The notes: generated by a model not told the origin, from the letters alone. Positions 18,449-28,568 are shown, counted from the first letter of the stretch. The stretch is DNA of 64,000 nucleotides from Photobacterium damselae (GCF_003026815.1 NZ_PYOG01000017.1:24649-88648), one strand, 5' to 3'. Made by a program: numbers and translations.

Positions 18449-21400
18449 ATGCAATTTAAATTGTCCCCGCTATCTAAAATCCTTGTTTCAATTTTGACGA
18501 CAGTGACCATGATGGGATGTAATGATTCAGATTCAACCGTTGATAGTAAAGATGGGTACTTTGATACTACAAATCCCCAAAATATTATTATTAAATTGCC
18601 GCCAACGGATGGGCTAACAGCCAAACTCAATAGTGCTGGGGAAGTCAGTGAACCCGTTAAAGCCAAAGATGGTGAAGCGGTTGTGTATTATGTGACTAAA
18701 CCAGATCAGATACGCAGTAATCAGTTTGCCAATTACAGCTTACACATTTGGAATAATGATCAATGTGATAGAGCTGCTGATGATATGGTCAATGGCGCGT
18801 GGGATAACACGCAGAATACTCCAACAGGAATTGATAATTTAGGGCCTTATTGGAAGATTAATTTAAAAGGCGGTAAGAGTCATTGCATTAACTTTATTGT
18901 ACGAGATGATAAATTGTCCAATGTGTTAGGTGGTGATGCTCAATTGGATTTTAACCAAATATCTGATCGAACAGCTTCCTATCTTTCTGGCGATACTAAA
19001 GCCAAAGATTCTCGCGAAGAAGCTTTTGTGGCGATGTCTGGTGTAGCGAATGCAGAAGCGCATTTAATTGGAGCTAAGACTTTAGTATGGAATGGTGCTG
19101 CCAACGCAGATCAAGTGCGGCTTTACGTTTCGTTAAAAGGGGACATTGAGCCTAATAAGAACTACCAATATACCAATGAGTATATTCTACTTGAGCCAAC
19201 TCAGCTTACTGCCCAACAAGAAAGTCGTTTCCCATATCTTGCTGGCCAACAAGCTTATGCCATTCCTGCTGATGTTGATATGCGCTCTATTGTAAAAGCA
19301 GAAACCGTTGCTTTAGCTGTTGATAAACAAGGAACTGTTCTTGCGGGAACCAAAGTACAAACGGCTGGTATACTTGATCAATTGTTTGCGCCAAAAGCAC
19401 AGTCTGAACCGTTGGGCTCAATGCTGGTCGATAATGACGTACAGTTTAAGGTGTGGGCCCCGACTGCACAAAATGTTGTATTGATCTTATTTGGTGACAA
19501 CAAAAAAGAACTTGGTCGTTTGCAGATGGACTATAACGCTCAATCTGGTGTTTGGACATCATTAACAGACAAAGCCAAAGATGGTACCTATTATCGTTAT
19601 TTGATTGATGTATTTCATCCAGTATCAGGCCAAGTTGAGCAATACCAAGTCACAGACCCATATTCTTTGAGTTTGGCGATGAACTCCAAATATAGTCAAG
19701 TGGTCAATCTTGATGATCCAAACCTAAAGCCAGATGGATGGGATGAGTTGGCTCGACCAAGAGATCAATCAAACCCTGCTACTTTTGTTATTTATGAAGC
19801 TCATGTACGCGATTTCAGCGCTCATGATGAATCAACAAAACCTGAGTATCGTGGTAAGTTTAAAGCCTTTACCCAGTCTGCTTCTGTACCTGTTAATCAT
19901 CTAAAAAAATTGAGCAAAAATGGAGTAACACACTTACACTTGCTACCCATTTTTGATATCGCCACTATTGATGAAGACACACAGCAAGTAGCCAATATCG
20001 AACAGCCATTCTCTACCTTGTGCGCTATTAATCCGGAGGTTTCTCAGTCTACATTCAGCGCAGATTGTCAGAGTAATTTGACTATCGCAGAAGTTTTAGA
20101 GCGAGAACAAAGTAGTGACAGTGCTGAAAATCCAAAAGTACAAGAGCTAAATCGTCTGATCTCTGCAACAGATAGCTTCAACTGGGGATACGACCCATTT
20201 CATTACACCGTACCTGAAGGCTCTTATGCAATAAATGCAGAAGGGAAAAGCCGTATTTTAGAAATGCGTGAAATGGTTCAGGCTGTTAAGCAAGATATCA
20301 ATATGAATGTAGTAATGGATGTTGTTTATAACCATACTAATTCTGCAGGTCCTCTGAGTGATACTTCTGTTTTAGATAAAATTGTTCCTTGGTATTACAA
20401 CCGACTAAATCCATTAACTGGAGCGGTAGAAAACTCTACATGCTGCTCTAATACAGCACCAGAACATGCCATGATGGCAAAGCTTATTAAAGACTCGTTA
20501 GTGGTTTGGTCTCGTGATTATAAAATTGATGCTTTTCGTTTTGATTTGATGGGGCATCACCCATTATCCCAAATTCAAGATGCATTACAGGCTGTTCAAC
20601 ATGTTGATCCACAAACCTATTTTTATGGTGAAGGTTGGAATTTTGGTGAAGTGGAAAATGACAAATTATTTGTTCAAGCTACACAACCTAACTTAGCTGG
20701 AACAGGTATCGGTAGTTTTTCTGATCGACTTCGTGATGCTGTTCGTGGTGGCGGTCCATTTGATGGTGGGAATGCATTGCGAGAAAATCAAGGATTTGGC
20801 AATGGTGCTTATGTTCAACCAAATGAAATAAGTACAACATCCAAAGAAAGTGCACTACATGCTACAGATTTAGTGCGGTTAGGTATGGCAGGGAACCTAA
20901 AAGCGTTTAAGTTTGAAAATGCGCAAGGAGCCATTATTCGAGGAGATCAGTTGGATTATAATGGTCAACCAGCTGGTTACGCGAAAGATCCTACAGAAAT
21001 TCAAAACTACGTATCTAAACATGACAACCAAACATTATGGGATAACCAACAGTATAAGATCCCGTATGATGTCTCAGGAGAACAGCGAGTTCGAATGCAG
21101 GCTGTTTCTTTAGCCACAGCAATGTTAGGACAAGGCGTACCATTTACTCATATGGGATCAGAATTACTACGATCTAAATCAATGCAACGAGACTCTTATG
21201 ATTCTGGAGATTGGTTCAATAAAGTCGATTTCACATTGCAAGATAATAACTGGAATAAAGGATTACCTCGCAAAGATAAAGACGGTGATAATTATTCTAT
21301 TATTGAGCAAGTGATTTATGGTAGTGGCGCTCATGCTCAGCCAAGCTCTAAAGAAATGCAGCAAATGGTGGATTACTATCTCGATCTTGTTCATTTACGT

Positions 21401-21760
21401 CAAAGCTATCCTCTCATTACTTTAGGTACAGGAACTGAAGTGATAAAACGCGTAGCCTTTCATAATACGGGAGTCGATCGGCAACCAGGGTTAATTATTA
21501 TGAGTATCAATAACGGCCAAGGTTTACAAGATATCGATTCAACGCTTGATGCTATAGTTATTGCGATTAATGCAACGCCAGAAATAAAGACATTTGATAT
21601 TAGTTTTTCAGGTTTTGAATTGAGCAATCAATACCGTTCTGATTTAGCAAAGGGGGCAAAAGTGGATGGAAATCTATTAACGATTCCTGCATGGACGCCA
21701 GCAGTTTTTGTGATGCCTCGTACTAATGAGCGTTCACAAGGACTTCCTGTTTCCCACTAA
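18449..21760 (+). CDS. pulA: Pullulanase-type alpha-1,6-glucosidase, lipoprotein
   Basis: 1103 residues. Debranches pullulan, glycogen and limit dextrins. N-terminal signal with Cys24 (TVTMMGC), a weak lipobox suggesting a lipid-anchored cell-surface or periplasmic enzyme. In order: a CBM41-like domain (about 45-150), an N2-type domain, CBM48 (about 325-420, VQFKVWAPTAQNV), and the GH13 barrel with NWGYDPFHYTVPEGSY, nucleophile D699 (DAFRFD), acid/base E728 (YGEGWNF) and D859 (SKHDNQ). AAGGA precedes the ATG. The alpha-amylase gene follows 70 bp on, with a hairpin between. Confidence 0.94.
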   Translation: MQFKLSPLSKILVSILTTVTMMGCNDSDSTVDSKDGYFDTTNPQNIIIKLPPTDGLTAKLNSAGEVSEPVKAKDGEAVVYYVTKPDQIRSNQFANYSLHIWNNDQCDRAADDMVNGAWDNTQNTPTGIDNLGPYWKINLKGGKSHCINFIVRDDKLSNVLGGDAQLDFNQISDRTASYLSGDTKAKDSREEAFVAMSGVANAEAHLIGAKTLVWNGAANADQVRLYVSLKGDIEPNKNYQYTNEYILLEPTQLTAQQESRFPYLAGQQAYAIPADVDMRSIVKAETVALAVDKQGTVLAGTKVQTAGILDQLFAPKAQSEPLGSMLVDNDVQFKVWAPTAQNVVLILFGDNKKELGRLQMDYNAQSGVWTSLTDKAKDGTYYRYLIDVFHPVSGQVEQYQVTDPYSLSLAMNSKYSQVVNLDDPNLKPDGWDELARPRDQSNPATFVIYEAHVRDFSAHDESTKPEYRGKFKAFTQSASVPVNHLKKLSKNGVTHLHLLPIFDIATIDEDTQQVANIEQPFSTLCAINPEVSQSTFSADCQSNLTIAEVLEREQSSDSAENPKVQELNRLISATDSFNWGYDPFHYTVPEGSYAINAEGKSRILEMREMVQAVKQDINMNVVMDVVYNHTNSAGPLSDTSVLDKIVPWYYNRLNPLTGAVENSTCCSNTAPEHAMMAKLIKDSLVVWSRDYKIDAFRFDLMGHHPLSQIQDALQAVQHVDPQTYFYGEGWNFGEVENDKLFVQATQPNLAGTGIGSFSDRLRDAVRGGGPFDGGNALRENQGFGNGAYVQPNEISTTSKESALHATDLVRLGMAGNLKAFKFENAQGAIIRGDQLDYNGQPAGYAKDPTEIQNYVSKHDNQTLWDNQQYKIPYDVSGEQRVRMQAVSLATAMLGQGVPFTHMGSELLRSKSMQRDSYDSGDWFNKVDFTLQDNNWNKGLPRKDKDGDNYSIIEQVIYGSGAHAQPSSKEMQQMVDYYLDLVHLRQSYPLITLGTGTEVIKRVAFHNTGVDRQPGLIIMSINNGQGLQDIDSTLDAIVIAINATPEIKTFDISFSGFELSNQYRSDLAKGAKVDGNLLTIPAWTPAVFVMPRTNERSQGLPVSH

Positions 21761-21773
21761 TACATTAGATAGA

Positions 21774-21814
21774 AAAGCTCTTTATCTTACGATTATAACG
21801 AGGTAAAGGGCTTT
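21774..21814 (+). terminator. Intergenic hairpin between pulA and amylase genes
   Basis: AAAGCTCTTTA (21774-21784) pairs with TAAAGGGCTTT (21804-21814) with one G-U, and the stem can extend inward. There is no good T-tract and it ends 16 bases before the amylase ATG, so partial termination or mRNA stabilisation is as likely as full termination. Confidence 0.45.
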
Positions 21815-21830
21815 GCTTTAGGTATGTTGT

Positions 21831-23897
21831 ATGAAAATAAATCTCTTAATAGTTCTTATTTCAGCGCTATCTAGTAGTGCTGTTATTGCTAATCCATCAC
21901 TTACTATTTCAACTTCGACAACCAGCCGAGATTACCCATTATCCGATCTTCAGAGTTTAGTTATTCCTTTGGTGAAAGGGGAATACCAATTAAAAATTGA
22001 AGGTATAAATAAAGATTGTCAGTCACCGATTGTGAAAAAAATAAGATTTAATCAACCGTTGAATTTAAATTGTAGTAAACCAACCGTACTTCCTATTAAA
22101 ATTCGATTTAGTGGTGATTATGCTTTTGAATATGATGGAAAGAAACAGACGGTATTAATTAAACGTGCACCTAAAAAACAGACACACAGTGTATTTAAAC
22201 GACCAATCCCCCAAATAGACTGCGAGCAATATCATGGCGGTTTGGTCACGCTTGATTTGGCCAATACATATCCGGATGGAACTCAATTACGAGAAGTGTT
22301 TACGCAACAAAATGTGGTGGTGAATAATGGTAAGGTTCGACTCACGCCTTCAATAAATAGTGCTGGATTAGTGTTGTTAGAGCCGCTTACACAAGTAGAA
22401 CCAAAACCTTCTTTTAACTATCGTAATGCTAATATTTACTTTGTGATGTTGGATCGCTTTAATAATGGTGACACTCGTAATGATAACAGCTATGGCCGTC
22501 ACAAAGATGGCAAGCAGGAGATAGGTACCTTTCACGGTGGTGATATACAAGGTGTTATTGATAAACTGGATTATATTCAGAGCCTTGGAACCAATGTTAT
22601 TTGGTTATCTCCCATAGTTGAACAAGTACATGGCTTTGTCGGTGGTGGAGACAGCGGTTCTTTCCCTTTTTATGCCTATCACGGTTATTGGACTCGAGAT
22701 TTTACTAAGATCGATGCTAATTTAGGTAATGAAGCTGAGTTAAGAGAGCTTGTGAGTCAGGCCCATCAGCGAGGCATCAAAGTACTGTTAGACGCCGTTA
22801 TTAATCATGCAGGGTATGCAACACTTGCTGATTTGCAATTCGATGATATTCAAGTTGTAAATCGCGAGCAAGTTCCAAAGCAGTGGGCCGATTGGCAACC
22901 GAAAGCAGGTCAGAGTTGGCACAGTTATAATTCGTTAATCAATTATCAAAGCAAAGAGTGGCAACAGTGGTGGGGTAAAGATTGGGTTCGTGCAGGATTA
23001 CCTGATTATTTGGCTCCGGGTAGTGATGATATTACGATGACGCTTGCTGGCTTACCGGATTTTCTTACCGAATCAGAGAAAGTTGTTACACCTCCTCAGT
23101 GGTTATTGGACAATCCTGATACACAAGTAAAAGCAAAACCAAATTACACCGTGAGTGATTATCTTATTGAGTGGCAAACCGATTGGGTTAAACGATTTGG
23201 CATTGATGGTTTTCGTGTTGATACTGTAAAACACGTTGATGGTGAGGTGTGGCAAAGATTGAAGCTACAAGCTGGTGAAAAATTACAGCAATGGCGGCAA
23301 CTGCATAATAGTAAAAATAATGAACCATTTTGGATGATGGGAGAGGTGTGGGGTCATGGCGCTTATCGTAGCCCTTATTATAATGATGGTTTCGATGCGC
23401 TGATTAATTTTGACCTGCAGAAAAAAATGGATCAAGCTGCAGTTTGCTTCTCACAAATGAAACCTGTGTATCAAGATTATAACCAGCAGTTAAAAAAATC
23501 TGCAGACTTTAATATGACCAGTTACATATCCTCTCATGATACTGAGTTATTTTTTAGCCGTTATCGATCTTTTGAGATGCAAAAAAGTGCCGCAAATGCT
23601 CTGTTACTTAGCCCTGGAGCGGTTCAAGTCTTCTATGGTGATGAGATCGGTCGAGATTTAGGGCCTTATGCTGATGATTTTCATCAAGGGACCCGTTCTG
23701 ATATGGTGTGGAAACTTAATGATGAGCAACAAGCGTTATTACAACATTGGCGGACAGTCGGGCAATTTAGGCAACGACATCCAGCCGTTGGTGCAGGCGT
23801 TCATCAAGAGCTTACTCAGCAACAGGGTTATGCTTTTTCTCGTCAATTAGGCACTGATAAAGTGGTAGTTGCATTTGTTGGTAATCCTAAGAAGTAA
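21831..23897 (+). CDS. Exported alpha-amylase, MalS-like (GH13)
   Basis: 688 residues. Signal peptide (LLIVLISALSSSAVIA), an N-terminal beta-rich region of about 180 residues, then a GH13 barrel starting at NIYFVMLDRFNNGD. Catalytic residues: nucleophile D464 (GFRVDTVKH), acid/base E505 (MGEVWGHG), D570 (SSHDTE). Size and layout resemble periplasmic E. coli MalS (GH13_19), which cuts long maltodextrins before transport by MalEFGK. Ends shortly after the C-domain strand VVVAFVGN, as MalS does. Likely co-transcribed with pulA. Confidence 0.9.
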   Translation: MKINLLIVLISALSSSAVIANPSLTISTSTTSRDYPLSDLQSLVIPLVKGEYQLKIEGINKDCQSPIVKKIRFNQPLNLNCSKPTVLPIKIRFSGDYAFEYDGKKQTVLIKRAPKKQTHSVFKRPIPQIDCEQYHGGLVTLDLANTYPDGTQLREVFTQQNVVVNNGKVRLTPSINSAGLVLLEPLTQVEPKPSFNYRNANIYFVMLDRFNNGDTRNDNSYGRHKDGKQEIGTFHGGDIQGVIDKLDYIQSLGTNVIWLSPIVEQVHGFVGGGDSGSFPFYAYHGYWTRDFTKIDANLGNEAELRELVSQAHQRGIKVLLDAVINHAGYATLADLQFDDIQVVNREQVPKQWADWQPKAGQSWHSYNSLINYQSKEWQQWWGKDWVRAGLPDYLAPGSDDITMTLAGLPDFLTESEKVVTPPQWLLDNPDTQVKAKPNYTVSDYLIEWQTDWVKRFGIDGFRVDTVKHVDGEVWQRLKLQAGEKLQQWRQLHNSKNNEPFWMMGEVWGHGAYRSPYYNDGFDALINFDLQKKMDQAAVCFSQMKPVYQDYNQQLKKSADFNMTSYISSHDTELFFSRYRSFEMQKSAANALLLSPGAVQVFYGDEIGRDLGPYADDFHQGTRSDMVWKLNDEQQALLQHWRTVGQFRQRHPAVGAGVHQELTQQQGYAFSRQLGTDKVVVAFVGNPKK

Positions 23898-23962
23898 GGC
23901 TGCTTGATATATCCATAGTCAATGCACATAGATAGAAATAGATTATTATTGATATTTAAAAA

Positions 23963-23995
23963 TTGAGCCACATTATGTTATGCTCTGTGGCTCAA
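23963..23995. terminator. Two-way terminator between amylase and RNase T2 genes
   Basis: TTGAGCCACA (23963-23972) pairs perfectly with TGTGGCTCAA (23986-23995). On the minus strand the stem is followed by ATTTTTAAA, so it mainly serves the RNase gene. The GAGCCAC core recurs in several terminators of this window. Confidence 0.75.
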
Positions 23996-24045
23996 ATATA
24001 CTAAGTAAAACGTAATATTATATAAATGTTGAATTGATATTAGGG

Positions 24046-24759
24046 TTAATCTAACCAACTTAGAAAAACCATACCATCACATCTATCGCCAATTTGAGTT
24101 TTGACTTTATTATATTCTTTACCTAAACGGTCAAAGAAGAAATTTACTTCGAATAAGTAATTATCTCCTTGTATATTGTAACAACGTAAAGAGGTATTAT
24201 GTGGTAGAAGGTTATAAATTTCATTAACGTCGACAGAGTTATTTTTATTTCTTTGTGCTAAAATTTTTATTTTTTCATAATGATTTGATATTTTAGGTAA
24301 ATAAACATTGGCTAGTTCAAAATAGTCTTTTTGATTAAGTCCTGAGCATGTTCCATGTTTTTTCCATTCATGAGACCAAAGAGTTACATTTTTAGGGTAA
24401 GATCGTTGCATACTTATATCATTATCAAGAAATGAAATTGTTTCTTTTGAAATATCACAATCCTTTGTTGATGTACAACCTTCTGAGTGGTAACAATTGG
24501 ATGGATGATAATTTAATATGTTATCATTATCGATAGTAGCGTGATAATAGGGCCATATACCATGAAGTTTAAAGTCATTAACACAATTTTCATCGTTTTT
24601 TAATTGACGTATATTACAAAATGTTGGCATCCAGGTCATGGCAACAACATTTGTATTATATAGACCACTTGGGGCATTTTTTACTGAGACTTCAAATGAA
24701 TCTTCAGCATATGTAATGTTAGCAAATGTTAAACATAAGACTATGATCGTTTTTTTCAT
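24046..24759 (-). CDS. RNase T2 family endoribonuclease, exported
   Basis: 237 residues. Signal peptide (IIVLCLTFANITYA). Both family motifs are present: CAS1 as FKLHGIWP with H66, and CAS2 as SHEWKKHGTC with H130, E131 and H135, so the catalytic set is intact. Several Cys suggest disulfides in the periplasm or outside. It degrades RNA without base specificity to 3'-nucleotides, like E. coli RNase I. Strikingly A/T-rich compared with the mal genes, and paired with the C40 peptidase gene upstream on the same strand. Confidence 0.9.
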   Translation of the reverse strand: MKKTIIVLCLTFANITYAEDSFEVSVKNAPSGLYNTNVVAMTWMPTFCNIRQLKNDENCVNDFKLHGIWPYYHATIDNDNILNYHPSNCYHSEGCTSTKDCDISKETISFLDNDISMQRSYPKNVTLWSHEWKKHGTCSGLNQKDYFELANVYLPKISNHYEKIKILAQRNKNNSVDVNEIYNLLPHNTSLRCYNIQGDNYLFEVNFFFDRLGKEYNKVKTQIGDRCDGMVFLSWLD

Positions 24760-24789
24760 TTTTTTTCCATAGTAATAATATAAGAGATG

Positions 24790-24821
24790 AAAAGGAGATA
24801 GCTTTGATTTAATCTCCTTTT
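24790..24821. terminator. Hairpin between the C40 peptidase and RNase T2 genes
   Basis: Perfect 10-bp stem AAAAGGAGAT (24790-24799) with ATCTCCTTTT (24812-24821), lying between the two minus-strand genes. It may separate their transcripts partly. Confidence 0.55.
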
Positions 24822-24853
24822 TATGAATATATAGTTTCTATAAACCTAAGATA

Positions 24854-26353
24854 TTATTTTTCAAATAGATATTTTTCTATAGAGTATGAATTATCAATTC
24901 CTTGGTATAATCGTTTATTTTTTGGTGTTTCGGTTAGCAAAGTAGTATTGAACCCAACAGTATTCCATAATGATTGTAGAGCCCAGTCTTGGTTAGATAA
25001 CCCTTCAGTAAAAGCGTCTCCAATACCTATCGGAGTAATTAGTGTTTGCCCAACTAATGCTCTTCCTTGTTCGTTATTACCATTTACTAGCTTTACTCCC
25101 CACGGAGCATTAAACATTACCGCAACTTTATTATGGTTATACTCAGTTGTCCCCATATATAAACCAATATGACTTGTTGATGTTTTGCTATTACCAAAGC
25201 TAACTAAAGTCATAAATGGAATAAGTTGTATTGCCCCCTCTTGTTCAACAAGCAGTTCTTTTCGCTGCTCTTCACTTTGGCCATACATACTGTATATTTG
25301 GCCAGCGTAATTTGCTTGATAAAATGATGAACGAGGTAGCCAAATACCAAATGTGCTGAATAACCTTTTTAATAAACCAGAACAATCATTATTGAAATCC
25401 ATTCCCCCCCATCCATATGGCATTCCTATGTAGTTATTTATTTGGTGTGCAAAATTTTTGTAACTAGGTGTCATTGGCCAAGTTGTAAATTTGAGATTTT
25501 TACTATTAACTGTTAATAAAGTTGCTGTACCATTTTTGTCTTTCACCGGAATTTTTAATTTGCCTTTATGTCCTGGTAATATTGATCCCGCTTCCAATAT
25601 TTTATTATTAATATCATATTTTTCTATGGGTAAATCTTGTTTTCTTACTGTTGGAGTAACTAGTCTATATCGTTTCCATTGCGTTATAAAGCTTTCGTCA
25701 ACATTTGCGATACTCGAAGTTGGTACCCATCCTAAGGTGCCTTGTCCTTTAATTAAGGTCCATTTCTTATCTGTTGACATATGGATTAGCATTATTGGTG
25801 TACCAGTCCATAAAGCTGAAAGTTGTATGTAGTCGAATGGATAACCTTCTCCTGGAATTGTAAAATTATTATAAAATGCATCAGATGTAGGTAATGATCG
25901 AACTTGGGCGTTATTAACGACAATTCCTCTACATGAATGATTGTCACAAGGGATATTGGGAAATGACTTTAAATTCATATTTTCAGAAATAAAGTTAACC
26001 CAGTTACTTGTATGGGGTAGATAGTTTTTATCATATCCTGATCTTTCTTTATAATAACGAATAGTATCATTTTCTAATTTTAATATGTTGTTTTTTGTTT
26101 GTGTATTATTGGGAACATAATAAAAATCATTTTGGTTGGCATCATCTGACCATTGAAAATAATATTGCGTATTAAAATATTCATTCATTTGTCTGATTGT
26201 GTATTTATCTATAATATTTTTATCTAAATCCTTATGTGAAATGTAATGAAATGCATCTTGAGTTATTTCAATAGGAATTGTTATGTTGTTTCCATTTGCA
26301 TAACTATAGTTGGTTAATAATGCTAATAGCATTAAATGTTTATTTATATTCAT
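24854..26353 (-). CDS. SH3-domain C40 (NlpC/P60) peptidoglycan hydrolase
   Basis: 499 residues. Signal peptide (LMLLALLTNYSYA). N-terminal NlpC/P60-stabilising-type region, bacterial SH3-like domains (about 145-215, with VRSLPTSDAFYNN, and about 240-290), then an NlpC/P60 domain: Cys324 in NNDCSGLL, His395 in TSHIGLYMG and a polar third residue near Asn415. This family cleaves gamma-D-Glu-diaminopimelate bonds in cell wall peptides. RBS AAGGGA before the ATG. Very A/T-rich, like the RNase T2 gene. Housekeeping wall enzyme or secreted effector cannot be decided. Confidence 0.87.
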   Translation of the reverse strand: MNINKHLMLLALLTNYSYANGNNITIPIEITQDAFHYISHKDLDKNIIDKYTIRQMNEYFNTQYYFQWSDDANQNDFYYVPNNTQTKNNILKLENDTIRYYKERSGYDKNYLPHTSNWVNFISENMNLKSFPNIPCDNHSCRGIVVNNAQVRSLPTSDAFYNNFTIPGEGYPFDYIQLSALWTGTPIMLIHMSTDKKWTLIKGQGTLGWVPTSSIANVDESFITQWKRYRLVTPTVRKQDLPIEKYDINNKILEAGSILPGHKGKLKIPVKDKNGTATLLTVNSKNLKFTTWPMTPSYKNFAHQINNYIGMPYGWGGMDFNNDCSGLLKRLFSTFGIWLPRSSFYQANYAGQIYSMYGQSEEQRKELLVEQEGAIQLIPFMTLVSFGNSKTSTSHIGLYMGTTEYNHNKVAVMFNAPWGVKLVNGNNEQGRALVGQTLITPIGIGDAFTEGLSNQDWALQSLWNTVGFNTTLLTETPKNKRLYQGIDNSYSIEKYLFEK

Positions 26354-26741
26354 GAATTTCCCTTTATCTACGTGAGAATACTAATTCTATCTTTGGATAA
26401 TATCTCTTATTAGGTAAAGCAATATTGAGATTGATATTGCCATAAATTGATATTTTTACTTAAATATATTGTTAATTACTATTATGAGAGGTTTTATTTG
26501 AGTTTATTATGTAATAATAGTTTAATCATATTCCTTATGGGGATGCAATATTAGACCTGTTCTATTTATTGTGACCTCCATTCCATAAATAAGATCTTTA
26601 TAAAAAGACTCTATATTTTTAGAATATAAATTGTAATGAAATGTAATGATTTATATTTGCTAATTTGTGTAAACGATCTCATTATGTAGGGGTACAAGAC
26701 AGGTAAAGTGGATAACCCTTTATTATTCCTGAAGTTATAAA
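26354..26741. other. A/T-rich intergenic region before the GH36 gene
   Basis: About 390 bp between divergent genes, with no coding frame seen. GGGGATGCAA at 26539-26548 matches 7 of 10 positions of the MalT box and is too weak to call. Promoters for both flanking genes should lie here. Confidence 0.4.
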
Positions 26742-28460
26742 ATGTCTTGTACCTTAAATTCGATTCCCTTCCAACCTGCTGCAAATATTGATGTTTCGAT
26801 ATGCTGTGAGCAACTTAATGTCGTTTATTTAATCGCAGAATCAACACATTCACTCAGCGCAACTACCTTAATAGGGCGATTTACTTTTCCATATCAAGGA
26901 ACAGAATCCATTATTGGTGATGGCTTTCAAATGCTGGCTCAAACTGGTGGAACAATAGAACAACCACAAGCTATTGGTCGATGTCCTGATAATAACAGTG
27001 AGTATCGTATCTATCCGCACGATGCGCCAAACCGTTATTATAACTATCTTGTGATAGAGCAAGAGGGGCAATTTACTTTATTCGGTTTTACTTCCTGTCA
27101 CCGTTTTGCTGGTTACTTTGAAATTCATGATCAATCTATTTACGCTTTTATTGATGGTGAGCACTGTGTATTTAAACCAGATACAGCTAATGGTATTACA
27201 CTTGAGCAGATAGTTACTGTGGTTGGGTCTAATTTACATGATGTATATCAGAGCTTCACAAAGGCGATTAATCGTAACCATCCAAAGCGAAATGATTCTC
27301 AACGATCACCTGTAGGTTGGTGCTCGTGGTATGCCTATTATGCTGGGGTGTCAGCTTCAGATATTGAACAAAATATTCGCTGCATGACAGGTGAGAATAA
27401 AAATATTGAATGGGTATTACTGGATGACGGTTATCAAGCTTATATGGGAGATTGGCTGACTCCATCGGAACGTTTTTCGGATGGTATTCAAACGGTGATA
27501 GCCAAGATTAAACAACAAGGGAAACAGCCAGGAATTTGGTTAGCGCCATTTATTGCAGAGCCAAGTTCAGAGATTTTTAAACAACATCCTAATTGGTTTG
27601 TTTGTCATCAAGAAGGTGAATTGCTCAAAGCTGAAACCGTAACTTATGGCGGATGGCGATGTACGCCGTGGTATATTCTTGATACTTCGCATCCGGAGGT
27701 TCAAGCGCATCTAACCTCTGTTGTTAAAACTATGCGGGAAGAGTGGGGCGTTGAGCTATTTAAGTTAGACGCAAACTACTGGGGAACACTCAAAGGTGCG
27801 CGTTATAAAAAAGATTGTACAGGTGTTGCAGCTTATCGTTTAGGGATGGAAGCCATTGCTAAAGGAGCTGGTTCAGCTTGGTTATTAGGTTGTAATGCAC
27901 CGATGTGGCCATCTTTAGGATTGGTTGATGCAATGCGAGTGTCTGATGATGTTGAACGTAATCCTCACCGCTTTAGCCAAATAGCACAAGAGACGTTTTA
28001 TCGCAGTTGGCAGCATTTGGCGCTGTGGCATATTGATCCTGATTGTGTCACCTTAATCGATCTAGCAAGTCAAAAAACAAGTCACAACAGTTATCTATTC
28101 CATCGTGATGTGGTTTTAGCAAGTGGTGGATTATTGTTATCTGGTGATCCATTAGCTCATTGGACACCATTTGCTCAGCAGTCTTTTCATCGTTTAGTTG
28201 AGCGTCAATGCCAAACACCAAATAGCGCTGAGTTTAATGATCTCTCTTTAGCTCAAGCAGAGTTAACTTTAGACAAGCAGCAAACGATTTATATTGGATT
28301 TAATTATAATGATGCAAATGCACGTACTGTGACGTTTGATGCAAAAGGAAATAAAGACTGGTTTGATTTTTGGACAGGAGAATGTGTGGCAACGAGTGTA
28401 TCTACATATCAAGTTCAATTATCGCCTGGATTAAACAGTTGTAGTGTAGTTGCCCGTTAA
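26742..28460 (+). CDS. Alpha-galactosidase, GH36 (melibiase)
   Basis: 572 residues, no signal peptide, so cytoplasmic. The GH36/clan D barrel begins at PVGWCSWYAYY; nucleophile D343 in KLDANYW and acid/base in RVSDDV (D402/D403) are both present. The N-terminal beta domain and C-terminal beta domain complete the fold. It removes alpha-galactose from oligosaccharides such as melibiose; related members use other alpha-linked sugars. No galactoside transporter adjoins it, and it sits inside the maltodextrin cluster, so its true substrate is uncertain. Weak RBS. Confidence 0.88.
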   Translation: MSCTLNSIPFQPAANIDVSICCEQLNVVYLIAESTHSLSATTLIGRFTFPYQGTESIIGDGFQMLAQTGGTIEQPQAIGRCPDNNSEYRIYPHDAPNRYYNYLVIEQEGQFTLFGFTSCHRFAGYFEIHDQSIYAFIDGEHCVFKPDTANGITLEQIVTVVGSNLHDVYQSFTKAINRNHPKRNDSQRSPVGWCSWYAYYAGVSASDIEQNIRCMTGENKNIEWVLLDDGYQAYMGDWLTPSERFSDGIQTVIAKIKQQGKQPGIWLAPFIAEPSSEIFKQHPNWFVCHQEGELLKAETVTYGGWRCTPWYILDTSHPEVQAHLTSVVKTMREEWGVELFKLDANYWGTLKGARYKKDCTGVAAYRLGMEAIAKGAGSAWLLGCNAPMWPSLGLVDAMRVSDDVERNPHRFSQIAQETFYRSWQHLALWHIDPDCVTLIDLASQKTSHNSYLFHRDVVLASGGLLLSGDPLAHWTPFAQQSFHRLVERQCQTPNSAEFNDLSLAQAELTLDKQQTIYIGFNYNDANARTVTFDAKGNKDWFDFWTGECVATSVSTYQVQLSPGLNSCSVVAR

Positions 28461-28468
28461 TAAGTGAT

Positions 28469-28497
28469 AAAAAAGAGCCACTCATTAAAAGTGGCTC
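28469..28497 (-). terminator. Rho-independent terminator of lamB-malM
   Basis: GAGCCACT (28475-28482) pairs with AGTGGCTC (28490-28497); on the minus strand a run of six T follows. It is also placed to stop the convergent GH36 transcript. Confidence 0.88.
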
Positions 28498-28568
28498 AAC
28501 TGTAAAATTAGAAAAAGAAAAGTTACTCATTTACGACGTGTTGCAAGGAAACTAAGTTGTTCAATTTA

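Noticed and set aside
23850..23897. Possible C-terminal truncation of the alpha-amylase
   Set aside because: The domain C strands are present and MalS-type enzymes end at about the same place; no continuation in another frame was seen.
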